NCBI GenBank assembly: GCA_963706685.1
Contig: CAVPMY010000002.1
Span: 186,001-250,000, forward strand
DNA: 64,000 nucleotides
Direction of reading: 5' to 3'
Origin: CADEEN01 sp963706685
GTDB taxonomy: Bacteria > Pseudomonadota > Gammaproteobacteria > Burkholderiales > Burkholderiaceae_C
Below are positions 37,790 through 45,803 of this stretch, piece after piece. A program made the position numbers and the translations under genes. Numbering within the stretch: the first letter of the stretch is position 1; the number at the start of each line of letters is the position of its first letter. The notes under the pieces were generated by a model. It saw only the letters and a program-made list of their open reading frames with translations. It ran no database searches and was not told the origin of the DNA.

Positions 37790-37807
37790 GTCCGCTGCAG
37801 CGGACTA
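37788..37807. mobile_element. 20-bp perfect palindrome, collapsed MITE ends
   Basis: TAGTCCGCTG joined directly to CAGCGGACTA. Each half is the tip of an element A/B-type terminal repeat with one base changed (G for A). It shares its left TA with element C and its right TA with element B, and looks like an element that lost its interior. Confidence 0.6.
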
Positions 37808-37971
37808 GTCCACTGAATCACTGAAATCGGATCGGTGCTGTTCGCGCGATACGGGCGCGCTGCGGCGTTGCAAATGCTCGCGATGCCTATGGGCATCGCT
37901 GTGCTTTGCGCCTTGCATCGCATCCCGTCTCGCGCGTCCCTCACCGCCCATTTCAATGATTCAGTGGACTA
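37806..37971. mobile_element. TA-flanked palindromic MITE-like element B (166 bp)
   Basis: Same architecture as element A at 21814-21978. Ends are TAGTCCACTGAATCACTGAA and, complemented, TAGTCCACTGAATCATTGAA. A hairpin GCGATGCC-TATG-GGCATCGC sits exactly at the centre (37880-37899). TA stands at both borders. Internal sequence (GTTGCAAATGCTCGCGAT) matches the complement-related internal part of element A (GCGAGCATTTGCAACG). No ORF. It lies between the DUF6644-like gene and the SMP-30-like gene. Confidence 0.8.
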
Positions 37972-38002
37972 GGATCCCGATCCCCGCGCGCCGATCCCGC
38001 TG

Positions 38003-38905
38003 CTAGTCGACACTCAGGTCGTAGGCCTGTACTCGGTTTTCCAGCATGTGCGGCACGATCAACGTGCGCGATGCCGGCAGGTAGGCGATGTCGGCCGTGC
38101 CTTGTTTCATCTGCTTGAGCAGGCGCGTGTCGCCGTTGGCGGCGATGTGCAGGATCTTGCCCGCCACCCAGTCGCTGACGATGTAGCCGCCGCGGCCGTC
38201 GGACTCCAGCCCGTCGAGGTTGCCGGTCGGATGGGGCGTGATCAGCGTCTTGGCGCCGGTCAGAAGACTCAGGCGATAAAGGTGACCGGGCACCTTGGTC
38301 GAAAAATCGGCCTCGGGCTTGCCCCAGGCGGCGACGACCAGGCTGTCGCCTTCGACCAGCAGTCCGTTCGGGTACTCCACCTGCTCGCCTTGCGCGAAGG
38401 TGCTGACCTTGCCATCCTTGATGCTGTGGATCTTGCTTGTCAACATGTCCGACACGTACACGGTGCCATCGGACCCGGTTGCGACATCGTTGAGAAACTT
38501 GGCGCCGGCCACCGGTATGCGCGACTTGACGGTGCCCGTGGCGATGTCGATCGCGACGACTTCATCGACAGCCGACACCCACAGCGTGCCGGCGTGGCTG
38601 CGCAAGCCCTTCGGCGAATTCAGGCCGGTGACCCACTGGGCGGCGATCACCTTGCCGGTCGGGGTGAGCTTGGAGATGAAACCGCCGCCGTTCTTGTCCA
38701 TCGGCGAGCCACCAGGACGCAAGCCGATCTGGGAAACGAACAGGAATCCGCTGCCGGCGTCGAGGTAGGCGCTCTCCGGGGCGTTGACTCCCTCACTGAA
38801 CGACCAGGGTTCGACGCGCGGCGTGGCGCAGGCGGCAAGCAGCATCAGCAACGCCGCGAGGGCCGCGATGCGGCGGCTCGGGGTCGGACGGGAATGCACA
38901 GCCAT
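38003..38905 (-). CDS. SMP-30/gluconolactonase-like beta-propeller lipoprotein
   Basis: 300 residues, intact. A good Shine-Dalgarno (AGGAGA) precedes ATG 38905. The signal IAALAALLMLLAACATPRVE has the lipobox LAAC. The rest is six-bladed propeller sequence: FSEGVNAPESAYLDAGSGFL, GLNSPKGLRSHAGTLWVSAV, VAGAKFLNDVATGSDGTVYV, SDMLTSKIHSIKDGKVSTFA, EYPNGLLVEGDSLVVAAWGK and NLDGLESDGRGGYIVSDWVA. The metal-site Glu, Asn and Asp pattern of SMP-30 is partly retained (PESAY, LNDVA, NLDGLESD). Substrate unknown; many members are lactonases. Confidence 0.85.
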   Translation of the reverse strand: MAVHSRPTPSRRIAALAALLMLLAACATPRVEPWSFSEGVNAPESAYLDAGSGFLFVSQIGLRPGGSPMDKNGGGFISKLTPTGKVIAAQWVTGLNSPKGLRSHAGTLWVSAVDEVVAIDIATGTVKSRIPVAGAKFLNDVATGSDGTVYVSDMLTSKIHSIKDGKVSTFAQGEQVEYPNGLLVEGDSLVVAAWGKPEADFSTKVPGHLYRLSLLTGAKTLITPHPTGNLDGLESDGRGGYIVSDWVAGKILHIAANGDTRLLKQMKQGTADIAYLPASRTLIVPHMLENRVQAYDLSVD

Positions 38906-38989
38906 GATGTTCTCCTGTTGTGGTGGGAGCAAGCCACGATCGAGAGTGGTGGTCGTTGGCAGCGGCGACGAGTGCGTTGGCATCGGCTG

Positions 38990-39971
38990 TCAGGCACTGC
39001 CGATTGCGATGACAACAGCGCCGAGCCGATGCTCAGTTTCGACCCGGCGATGGGCTTCGGCCGCTTGCTCCATTGGATAGACCCTGTCCACGATCGACTT
39101 GATTCGTCCGTCTTCGATCATCTCCTTGAGCGTGCACAGCGCCGCTTTCGTCTCGCCGGCAAATGCGAATCTGGCCGTCTTGTTGGTGAATCGGGTGGTG
39201 AAGAACGAACGAAGCATGACGGCAAGGCGCGGATTGCACGACAAGTAGCGTCCGCCGGGGCTGAGTGTCCTGATGCAAGCGGTATAGGAGCCGCCGGCAA
39301 CCATGTCGAAGATCACGTCGTAGGTTCGCCCCATCTCGGTGAAGCTGTCCTTGGTGTAGTCGATGAAGTGGTCCGCGCCCATTCGCCTCAGCATTTGCTC
39401 CTTGATCGCGCTGTCCACGGCGGTGACGTCCGCGCCCATCGACTTCGCAATCTGAATGGCATGCGTTCCGATGCTGCCGCCGGCGCCGTTGATCAATACC
39501 CTTTCCCCCGCTTTGATGCGCGCGAGTCGCATGAAATGGAGCGCGTTGAAGCCGCCCAACGGGACCGCCGCGGCTTCCGCAAAGCTCATGTTGAGCGGGT
39601 TTGGCGACGATGGGGTAGCTTGCCGGCAGAGCGACAAACTCGCCGTAGGCACCGAACCTGAGGCCGGCTGCGCCATAAACCTGCTCTCCGGCGGAGAACT
39701 GGGTGACGTCCTTTCCGACCGATTCAATCTCGCCTGAGAAGTACCCGCCCAGGATATGGCGTCTCGGCTTTGTCACGCCGAATGCGATCCGCAGGGGCAA
39801 CCAGAACCACTTCACCGCGAACTTGAACCGGCGCATCTCGACGTCGGACTTCGTCGCCTCAGCGGCCCGTACCCGAATCAGAACCTCATGGTCTTTCGCA
39901 ACGGGCTTCGCCACGTCATCAAGTACCAGAACGTCGGGCGGCCCATAGTTGGCGTAGGTAATGGCTTTCAC
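38990..39971 (-). CDS. NAD(P)-dependent alcohol dehydrogenase/quinone reductase-like (one frameshift)
   Basis: 326 residues after removing one C near 39600 (AAACCCGCTC for AAACCGCTC). MDR family, zinc-less type. The N-terminal GroES fold reads KAITYANYGPPDVLVLDDVA, KDHEVLIRVRAAEATKSDVE, ILGGYFSGEIESVGKDVTQF and GEQVYGAAGLRFGAYGEFVA. The Rossmann half follows: FAEAAAVPLGGFNALHFMRL, GERVLINGAGGSIGTHAIQI (NADPH loop), KSMGADVTAVDSAIKEQMLR and FDMVAGGSYTACIRTLSPGG. Start GTG 39971 fits family length; ATG 39986 is an alternative. Substrate not predictable. Confidence 0.88.
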
Positions 39972-40158
39972 ACGCACCCCGACCATGTGACGAGTTCAGT
40001 GGTTCGTCGATCGTATCGAGTCGAATGTTCGATCGGCAGCAGTTGGCCGAGCGCACAAGGTGATGAACAGACGCAATCTACCTGTTCATGCAGACTTTCC
40101 GATTACCATCCTATCCATGGGCTCGTCAATCACCAAACGTTGGCGGGGCGATGTACCC

Positions 40159-40398
40159 ATGCGCACCCTTCTTTGGCGCGACATGCTGGTTGCTGGTACG
40201 TTGGTGAACCTGCTGGCCAGCCTTGCTTCGTTGATGGCTCTCGCTCAGCAAGGCAATGTTGCAGGGGCGATCGGGTTGCATTTCTTGCCGCTTCCCTTGA
40301 ACATCTTTCTGCTCTGCGTCATCCTGCGTTCGCCACAACGAACGCGCGCCACCACTGCGGTAGCTGTGGTCTGGTTCTGTGCCATGCTGATAATGTGA
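40159..40398 (+). CDS. Small hypothetical membrane protein
   Basis: 79 residues from ATG 40159 (in-frame starts at 40060 and 40117 also exist). Two or three hydrophobic stretches: MLVAGTLVNLLASLASLMAL, IGLHFLPLPLNIFLLCVIL and ATTAVAVVWFCAMLIM. Codon usage and GC are lower than in neighbours. No family recognised. Confidence 0.45.
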   Translation: MRTLLWRDMLVAGTLVNLLASLASLMALAQQGNVAGAIGLHFLPLPLNIFLLCVILRSPQRTRATTAVAVVWFCAMLIM

Positions 40399-40537
40399 AG
40401 GTGACGTCGGTCTGCCGTTCGTCAGGGAGGTCGAGGCGGCCATGTCGGCGGCGGTTCGTCACATGATGCAGATTAAGTCCGGCACTGAGGGACCGGAACA
40501 GGACGGGGCAGAAAACGATCCGGCTGCTGCGCCGATA

Positions 40538-40919
40538 TCAATCGGGGGCAACTCCGCAATGCATCTGCAGTGATGCTCGCAGCGTCGCTCTTGCCCGATG
40601 CAGCATCACGGCAAGGTTGTTCGATGTGATGCCGAGTTCATCGCAGATGTAGCCTGTCCCCTCCTCCATGCAGTCGCGAAGCATCACCGCGCGAGCCTGC
40701 TGCGCAGGCAAAGTCCGGATGCACCGTTCCAGGTGTTCCATCAACTGGCGGCGATTCAGGCACTCCATGGGTCACATCAATGTAGACCGCGTCAGGCAGG
40801 GTGCCGAACACGGTTTCGTCAACGTCAAAGGTCTCGGCCTGGCACTCGCGCGTGTGGCGGCGAATCTGGTCCACCAGCATGGATCGATGCACGGCAATCT
40901 GATCGGCAATCAAGGGCAT
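40538..40919 (-). pseudogene. Truncated ECF sigma factor remnant
   Basis: A good Shine-Dalgarno (GGGAGG) precedes ATG 40919. The text begins inside the linker typical of one ECF group (MLVDQIRRHTRECQAETFDV, then DETVFG), changes frame near 40765, and continues with region 4: RRQLMEHLERCIRTLPAQQA, RAVMLRDCMEEGTGYICDEL and GITSNNLAVMLHRARATLRA. Region 2, needed for core and -10 binding, is absent. The fragment directly follows a truncated decarboxylase gene, which suggests that a deletion joined the two. Not expected to be functional. Confidence 0.65.
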
Positions 40920-40932
40920 CTCAACCTCCCGT

Positions 40933-41097
40933 TCAACGCTGTCCGTTGAGCGACAGGTAGCCTTCCAGTGCAGCGGGGCTGTGGCCCACCAGCTTCATCA
41001 GGTTGGGCACCACGCCGAGTTGCTGCTTGACGGCGGCGAGCAGCGGCTTGGACGCTTCGGGAGCGGTGTCGACGGCGGGGATGCTGAGGCGGGACAT
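40933..41097 (-). pseudogene. N-terminal fragment of carboxymuconolactone decarboxylase/peroxidase-like gene
   Basis: 54 codons: MSRLSIPAVDTAPEASKPLL, AAVKQQLGVVPNLMKLVGHS, then PAALEGYLSLNG followed by QR and TGA. This is the first third of an AhpD/CMD-like peroxidase-related protein (LGVVPNLxxLVGxSPAALEGYLxLNG is the family start). The catalytic C-x-x-C part is missing. Divergent from the LysR gene, as such genes often are. Its stop is 13 nt before the sigma remnant. Confidence 0.75.
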
Positions 41098-41237
41098 GAT
41101 GGTTTTCCTTCGGTGTGAGTCAGATTGGATTGGCTTGGATCCGCCGCGGCTGCGGCGAATGACTGAACTGTCCCTGAACCGGCCGCGATTCGGAATCCGT
41201 GCAGAATCAAAGACACCGTTGCGCGCGAAGGAACAAT

Positions 41238-42137
41238 GTGGACCGCCTGCACCTGATCAACGTCTTCGTGGCGGTGGTGGACGCATCCGGATTCGCCGGT
41301 GCGGCGCGCAAGCTCAACATCTCCCCGCCGGCCGTCACGCGTGCCATCAACGAGTTGGAGAGTCATCTGGGCGTGCGCTTGCTGACGCGCACCACGCGCG
41401 TCGTGCGCGTCACCGAAGACGGCGCGCGTTATGCCGACGACTGCCGGCGCATCCTGGCCGAGCTGGCGGAGGCCGATGACGCCGTGATCGGCAAACACGG
41501 CTCGCCGCGCGGGCGGCTCACGCTCACGGCCCCGGTGTTGTTCGGGGCCAAGTTCGTGACGCCCATCGTCACCGAGTACCTCACGCGCTACCCGCAAGTC
41601 AGCGCGTCATGCTGGTTCATGGACCGCATCGTGAACATGATGGACGAAGGCGTGGACGTTGCAGTGCGCATCGGCGAGCTGCCCGACTCGTCGATGCAGG
41701 CGGTTCGCGTCGGCCGCGTGCGGCGCGTGATCTGCGCTGCACCCAGCTATCTGGAGCAGCATGGCATCCCGCAGACGCCGGACGAACTGGCTGCGCATTG
41801 CATCGTGTCGGCCAGCGCGGTGACGCCCACGGCCGAGTGGCGGTTGATGGACAACGGTGTGGTGCGTATCGTCAAGCTGCAGGCGCGCTTGATCACCACG
41901 AGCAACGACTCCGCCGTGGCTGCCGCCGTGGGCGGTTTCGGTCTCACGCGCTTGTTGTCATACCAAGTGGCGGACGCATTGCGCGACGGTCAACTCAAGA
42001 CCGTGCTCGCCGAGTACGAGCCTGAAGCGCTGCCGGTGCACCTCGTGCACCGCGAAGGCCGGTACGCAGCACAGAAATCGCGCGCCTTTCTCGACCTGGC
42101 CCTGGAGCGGCTGCGATCGAATCCGGCGCTGAACTGA
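41238..42137 (+). CDS. LysR family transcriptional regulator
   Basis: 299 residues. The HTH is at residues 1-60: RLHLINVFVAVVDASGFAGA, ARKLNISPPAVTRAINELES and HLGVRLLTRTTRVVRVTEDG. The periplasmic-binding-like effector domain starts near residue 90 (PRGRLTLTAPVLFGAKFVTP) and includes DEGVDVAVRIGELPDSSMQA. GTG 41238 after GAAGGA is chosen, since the upstream in-frame start at 41199 adds an atypical Arg-rich piece. The divergent target would be the now truncated CMD gene, leaving the regulator possibly an orphan. The genes downstream on the right are convergent. Confidence 0.9.
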   Translation: MDRLHLINVFVAVVDASGFAGAARKLNISPPAVTRAINELESHLGVRLLTRTTRVVRVTEDGARYADDCRRILAELAEADDAVIGKHGSPRGRLTLTAPVLFGAKFVTPIVTEYLTRYPQVSASCWFMDRIVNMMDEGVDVAVRIGELPDSSMQAVRVGRVRRVICAAPSYLEQHGIPQTPDELAAHCIVSASAVTPTAEWRLMDNGVVRIVKLQARLITTSNDSAVAAAVGGFGLTRLLSYQVADALRDGQLKTVLAEYEPEALPVHLVHREGRYAAQKSRAFLDLALERLRSNPALN

Positions 42138-42178
42138 CAGCGCCTATCGCTGCTGCGTAAAGCTTGGGCAAGACACCT

Positions 42179-44227
42179 TCAGAGCTCGAGCTCGACCGCT
42201 TGGCCGCCCGCGGCCGCCGGCCGCGCGCAGCAGATCAACACCTCGCCGTCGCCGGTTTGCCACGCAGGGGGCTCGGCGTAGGTCACACGGCCCGACTTCA
42301 GCGTCGTGACACAGGAACCACAATGGCCGGCGCGACACGAATACGGCGGTGACAAGCCCTGTGCTTCGGCCAATTCCAGCAAGGTGCCCTGCGCCGATGT
42401 CCATGCGGCTCGATGGCCGCTGCGCGTGAAGTTCACGACCGCATGTGCGGCCGCTGGTGCCGGCGGCGGTGCCGCGGGCGCAGCAACATCAGGCCTGCGG
42501 CGCAGCGGCGCCGGTCCGAAGGCCTCGGCATGGATGCGTTCGTCGCGCACGCCCAGTTCACGCAGCCCGTCGTAGATCGCCTGCATGAAACCACCCGGGC
42601 CACACAGGTAGAACTCGTGGTCGTCGAAGGGCAGCCAGCGCTTGAGATGCGCCATCGTCAGCGGACCGCGCTGCAAATCTTCGCCGCCCTGACCGAGCAC
42701 AAGATGAACCTGCGCAGCACCGTTGGCGCGTGCCTCGAGCTGCTGCAGTTCCTGGGCAAAGGCGCGCACGGCTTCACTGTGTGCCACCTGAATCAGATGC
42801 ACGGCTCGCGTGCGGCGGTGGCGGAAGCCTTCGGCAACGATGTGGCGCAGGAAGGACACCATCGGCGTGATGCCCACACCGGCACCGATCAGCACCGCCG
42901 GGCGGCGGCTTTGCGCATCGATGACAAAGTGCCCGCGCGGGCCCAGCGCCTCGATCACGTCACCCACGGCCACATGCTCATGCAGATGGTTCGATGCGGC
43001 GCCCTCGCGCTTGACCGACAGGCGCAGGCCCGCATCACCTGGTGCAGACGAGATCGTGTAGGTGCGTTGCAATGGCTTCGCGCCATGGGGCAGTGCCAAG
43101 CGGATCGGCAAGTACTGCCCGGCCTCGAACGCGGGCAGCGCCAAGCCGTCGGCGGGTTCGAGCTGAAAGGAGCGGATGACGCTGCTTTCGTCGATCGTGC
43201 GCATCACGCGGTAGGGCCGCCATGTCTGCGCGAGTTGCCGCGCCTGCAGCTTGGCGGCTGCCTCGTCCCAGGTTCCGGTGATCAGGGAATTCGCCGACCA
43301 GTCGCGAAAGCGCCAACGCAGCGGCAGCGCGTCGCGCATCCAGTGGGCTTGGTCGAGATGGAAGCGCCAGGCACGCTCGGCGCCGTCGAAGCATTTCAGA
43401 TCATCGCCGTCCCACACCACCTCAGCACGGCCGGTGAGGCTGAGCAGGTCACCGCGCTCGAAGTCGATGAACAACACGCCGGCACGCGCATCGAGCTGCA
43501 GGTTGCCCAGCGTCATGAACATGTTGTTGCCGGCGAAGTCGGGCACCAGCAGCGTGGAATGGTTTTCGACTTTCACGAAGCCGGCGCGGCCACCGCGGTG
43601 CGAGACATCTGCGCCGCGCGCCGGCTCGCCGGCCGCGGCCGGCGCCTGCGTGGCCACGAACAAGGTGTCGGCCTGGCCGATCAAGCGCATCGCCTCGGCA
43701 TCGAGCGCGGCCAGTTGCAACGTCGAACGCGGCCGCATGTCGCGCGCCTCGCGCACCCATTCGACATCGCGGCCCTGGATGTATTGCGGGCAGTTGCCCA
43801 CGGTCTGCTCCACGGCCAGCGACAGGCCCGAATCGCCGACCGCCAACAGGCGCCCGTTGACTCGATTGCGCCGGCGCGTTTGCAGCTCGATGCCCAGAAA
43901 CCCGAGCGGCGCGCCGACCCGCAGCCCATCCTCGAGGGGGTCACCGGGGATTGCGCGCGCCGCGATGTCGAGCTGCCGGTCGTGGGGCGACTGCATGAAG
44001 CCAGGCTCGCCCACCAGCACCGAAGCCCAGGGCCGCTGCGCCGTATCGACCGCGCCGACGACCACGAACGGCAGCTGCGCAAAGAACTGCCGGTGCTGCT
44101 CGGGCATGAACGGGCGGATCACGCGCTGGCCCACGCCAAGCATGCGCTCGGCCAGACCGAGGCGCTCTTGCAAGGCGCGCTCACCGGCATGGAACGGTGC
44201 GCTCGCTGGCGCGGGAGGCGTGCTCAC
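42179..44227 (-). CDS. PNPOx-like / ferredoxin reductase / 2Fe-2S ferredoxin fusion protein
   Basis: 682 residues, intact, three modules. Residues 1-270: split-barrel FMN-binding domain of the pyridoxamine phosphate oxidase type (FAQLPFVVVGAVDTAQRPWA, AGNNMFMTLGNLQLDARAGV, LFIDFERGDLLSLTGRAEVV). Residues 340-570: FAD/NAD reductase (FEAGQYLPIRLAL, QRTYTISSAPGD, RPAVLIGAGVGITPMVSFLR, FYLCGPGGFMQAIYDGLREL). C-terminal 90 residues: plant-type ferredoxin (SPPYSCRAGHCGSCVTTLKS, then ICC), giving cluster cysteines. GTG 44227 is chosen from the alignment of the first module. Electrons would flow from NAD(P)H through FAD and the 2Fe-2S centre. Substrate unknown. Neighbouring GST and PNPOx genes are on the same strand. 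Confidence 0.88.
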   Translation of the reverse strand: MSTPPAPASAPFHAGERALQERLGLAERMLGVGQRVIRPFMPEQHRQFFAQLPFVVVGAVDTAQRPWASVLVGEPGFMQSPHDRQLDIAARAIPGDPLEDGLRVGAPLGFLGIELQTRRRNRVNGRLLAVGDSGLSLAVEQTVGNCPQYIQGRDVEWVREARDMRPRSTLQLAALDAEAMRLIGQADTLFVATQAPAAAGEPARGADVSHRGGRAGFVKVENHSTLLVPDFAGNNMFMTLGNLQLDARAGVLFIDFERGDLLSLTGRAEVVWDGDDLKCFDGAERAWRFHLDQAHWMRDALPLRWRFRDWSANSLITGTWDEAAAKLQARQLAQTWRPYRVMRTIDESSVIRSFQLEPADGLALPAFEAGQYLPIRLALPHGAKPLQRTYTISSAPGDAGLRLSVKREGAASNHLHEHVAVGDVIEALGPRGHFVIDAQSRRPAVLIGAGVGITPMVSFLRHIVAEGFRHRRTRAVHLIQVAHSEAVRAFAQELQQLEARANGAAQVHLVLGQGGEDLQRGPLTMAHLKRWLPFDDHEFYLCGPGGFMQAIYDGLRELGVRDERIHAEAFGPAPLRRRPDVAAPAAPPPAPAAAHAVVNFTRSGHRAAWTSAQGTLLELAEAQGLSPPYSCRAGHCGSCVTTLKSGRVTYAEPPAWQTGDGEVLICCARPAAAGGQAVELEL

Positions 44228-44252
44228 GGCGGGCTCCAAGGGGCTCAGGGTG

Positions 44253-44885
44253 TCAGGCGGCCAGGCCGACCGGCGTCTTCTGGAAGGCCACGAAACCCGG
44301 TAAGGCCTCGATGCGTGCCAGCCAGGCACGCACATGGGCGTAGCGGCCCAGGTCGACATTGCCTTCAGGCGCCGCGCTGAGATAGCTGTAGCCGGCCACA
44401 TCGGCCAGCGTGACACTGCTGCCGGCCAGGAAGGCGCGCGCGGCCAGTTGGGTTTCCATCACCTTCAACAGCGCGTGGGCGCGGCCGATCACGTCTTCGG
44501 CGTTGTGCTTGGCACCGAAAACCGTGATCAGGCGCGCCGCCGCAGGGCCGAACGCGATCTGGCCGGCGGCCACCGAAAACCACTGCTGCACAGCGGCCTG
44601 GCCCTTGGCGTCACGCGGAATCCAGCGCCCCGCGGCGTCGAACTTGGCCGCGAGGTAAACCAGGATGGCGTTGGAGTCGAAGACCACCGTGCCGTCGTCG
44701 TCCAGCACGGGCACCTGACCGAAGGGGTTGAGTCTGAGGAACTCGGGTGCCTTGTGGGCCGCCTTCATCAGGTCAACGTCGATCAGCTCATGCGGCAAGC
44801 CCATCAGCGACAACGCGAGTTGCGCGCGATGCGAGTGACCCGACAAGGGGTGGCGGTAAAGCTTCAGCGGTCGATCAGCGAGCAC
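44253..44885 (-). CDS. Glutathione S-transferase family protein
   Basis: 210 residues. N-terminal thioredoxin-like domain: LKLYRHPLSGHSHRAQLALS, then FLRLNPFGQVPVLDDDGTVV and FDSNAILVYLAAKFD (cis-Pro and the Asp-Ser glutathione site). C-terminal helical domain: ARAFLAGSSVTLADVAGYSY. GTG 44885 is chosen because GGAG lies 7 nt upstream; TTG 44897 is the alternative. It is 25 nt before the oxidoreductase fusion and follows a PNPOx-like gene, suggesting a small detoxification operon. Confidence 0.9.
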   Translation of the reverse strand: MLADRPLKLYRHPLSGHSHRAQLALSLMGLPHELIDVDLMKAAHKAPEFLRLNPFGQVPVLDDDGTVVFDSNAILVYLAAKFDAAGRWIPRDAKGQAAVQQWFSVAAGQIAFGPAAARLITVFGAKHNAEDVIGRAHALLKVMETQLAARAFLAGSSVTLADVAGYSYLSAAPEGNVDLGRYAHVRAWLARIEALPGFVAFQKTPVGLAA

Positions 44886-44916
44886 TGGGTTCTCCAATTG
44901 GGGTGAATGGTCGGTA

Positions 44917-45543
44917 TCAGGCCGCGGCGGTGCGGCTCTGCGCTTTCAGCGCTTGCTCGAGCGCGGCGATGCGTGCGTCGCGCTCGTCGAGCGCAGCTTG
45001 CACGTCCTCGGCGTCGATGCGCGGCGGAATGTGCTGCGGGCAGTTCCAGTCGAATCCGGCGACGCGAATCGTCATCGCGCGCTGAGGCCGGGCCTTGTAG
45101 TCGGCACTGTGCAGCTGGCGCGCCAGCGCGTCGTCGCTTGCCAGCGTGTGCACTTGCAGGTGGCCCAGGATCTTCAATCGCAGGCGCTGCGCATAGTCCA
45201 TCAGGATCAGCGCGACGCGGTCGTTGCCGGCGGCGTTGCCCACGCTGATGAGTTGGCGGTTGCCGGCAAAATCCGCGAAGGCCAGGGTCTCGTCGTTCAG
45301 TACTTTCAGGAATCCGCGCGGGCCGCCGCGGTGCTGCACGTAAGGCCAACCGGTCGCGGACACGGTGGACATGTAGAAGCTGCGTTGCTGGGCAATGAAG
45401 TCGGCCTCGTCCCGGCCCAGGCGCAGGTTCAGCGTTTCGCCAGCCCTCTCGAAGCTGCGCGCGTAGGCGGCGCGGCTGCCATCAAGCTGCTGGGCGGCCT
45501 TGACGGCAGGTGTGAAGGCGATTTCTGCGAAGGCGTTGGGCAT
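44917..45543 (-). CDS. Pyridoxamine 5'-phosphate oxidase family protein
   Basis: 208 residues from ATG 45543 (MPNAFAEIAFTPAVKAAQQL). Split-barrel flavin-binding fold: DFIAQQRSFYMSTVSATGWP, YVQHRGGPRGFLKVLNDETL, AFADFAGNRQLISVGNAAGN and DRVALILMDYAQRLRLKILG. It ends in a likely coiled tail (DERDARIAALEQALKAQ). It resembles stand-alone flavin reductase-like or heme-utilisation-like relatives rather than true PdxH. It is first in the run with GST and the PNPOx-reductase fusion. Confidence 0.87.
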   Translation of the reverse strand: MPNAFAEIAFTPAVKAAQQLDGSRAAYARSFERAGETLNLRLGRDEADFIAQQRSFYMSTVSATGWPYVQHRGGPRGFLKVLNDETLAFADFAGNRQLISVGNAAGNDRVALILMDYAQRLRLKILGHLQVHTLASDDALARQLHSADYKARPQRAMTIRVAGFDWNCPQHIPPRIDAEDVQAALDERDARIAALEQALKAQSRTAAA

Positions 45544-45803
45544 GTGGGACTCCATGGCGCCGCAGCCGATTCGAAGGCAGTGGCTGGCGCGATGCGAACT
45601 GTGGCCCGGCGCGGCAGCAAAGGGAATCACCGTCGCCGCCAAGGCAGCGTTTCAGAAATCGGAAGAATGGGCTGGCCGTCCATGCGGCGTCACAGGGCTG
45701 ACCGCCAGATTCACAAGAGTGCATTCGCGGCATCCTCGCCACCCATCGAGACTCCGCGCTGATTCTTCATTGCTCGTGCCGCTACACTGCGCGCCCGCTC
45801 ACA

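Noticed and set aside
40443..40571. 42-codon plus-strand ORF (MSAAVRHMMQIKSGTEG start) after a GGGAGG
   Set aside because: Overlaps the sigma remnant antisense and has no family or hydrophobic pattern; too short to support.
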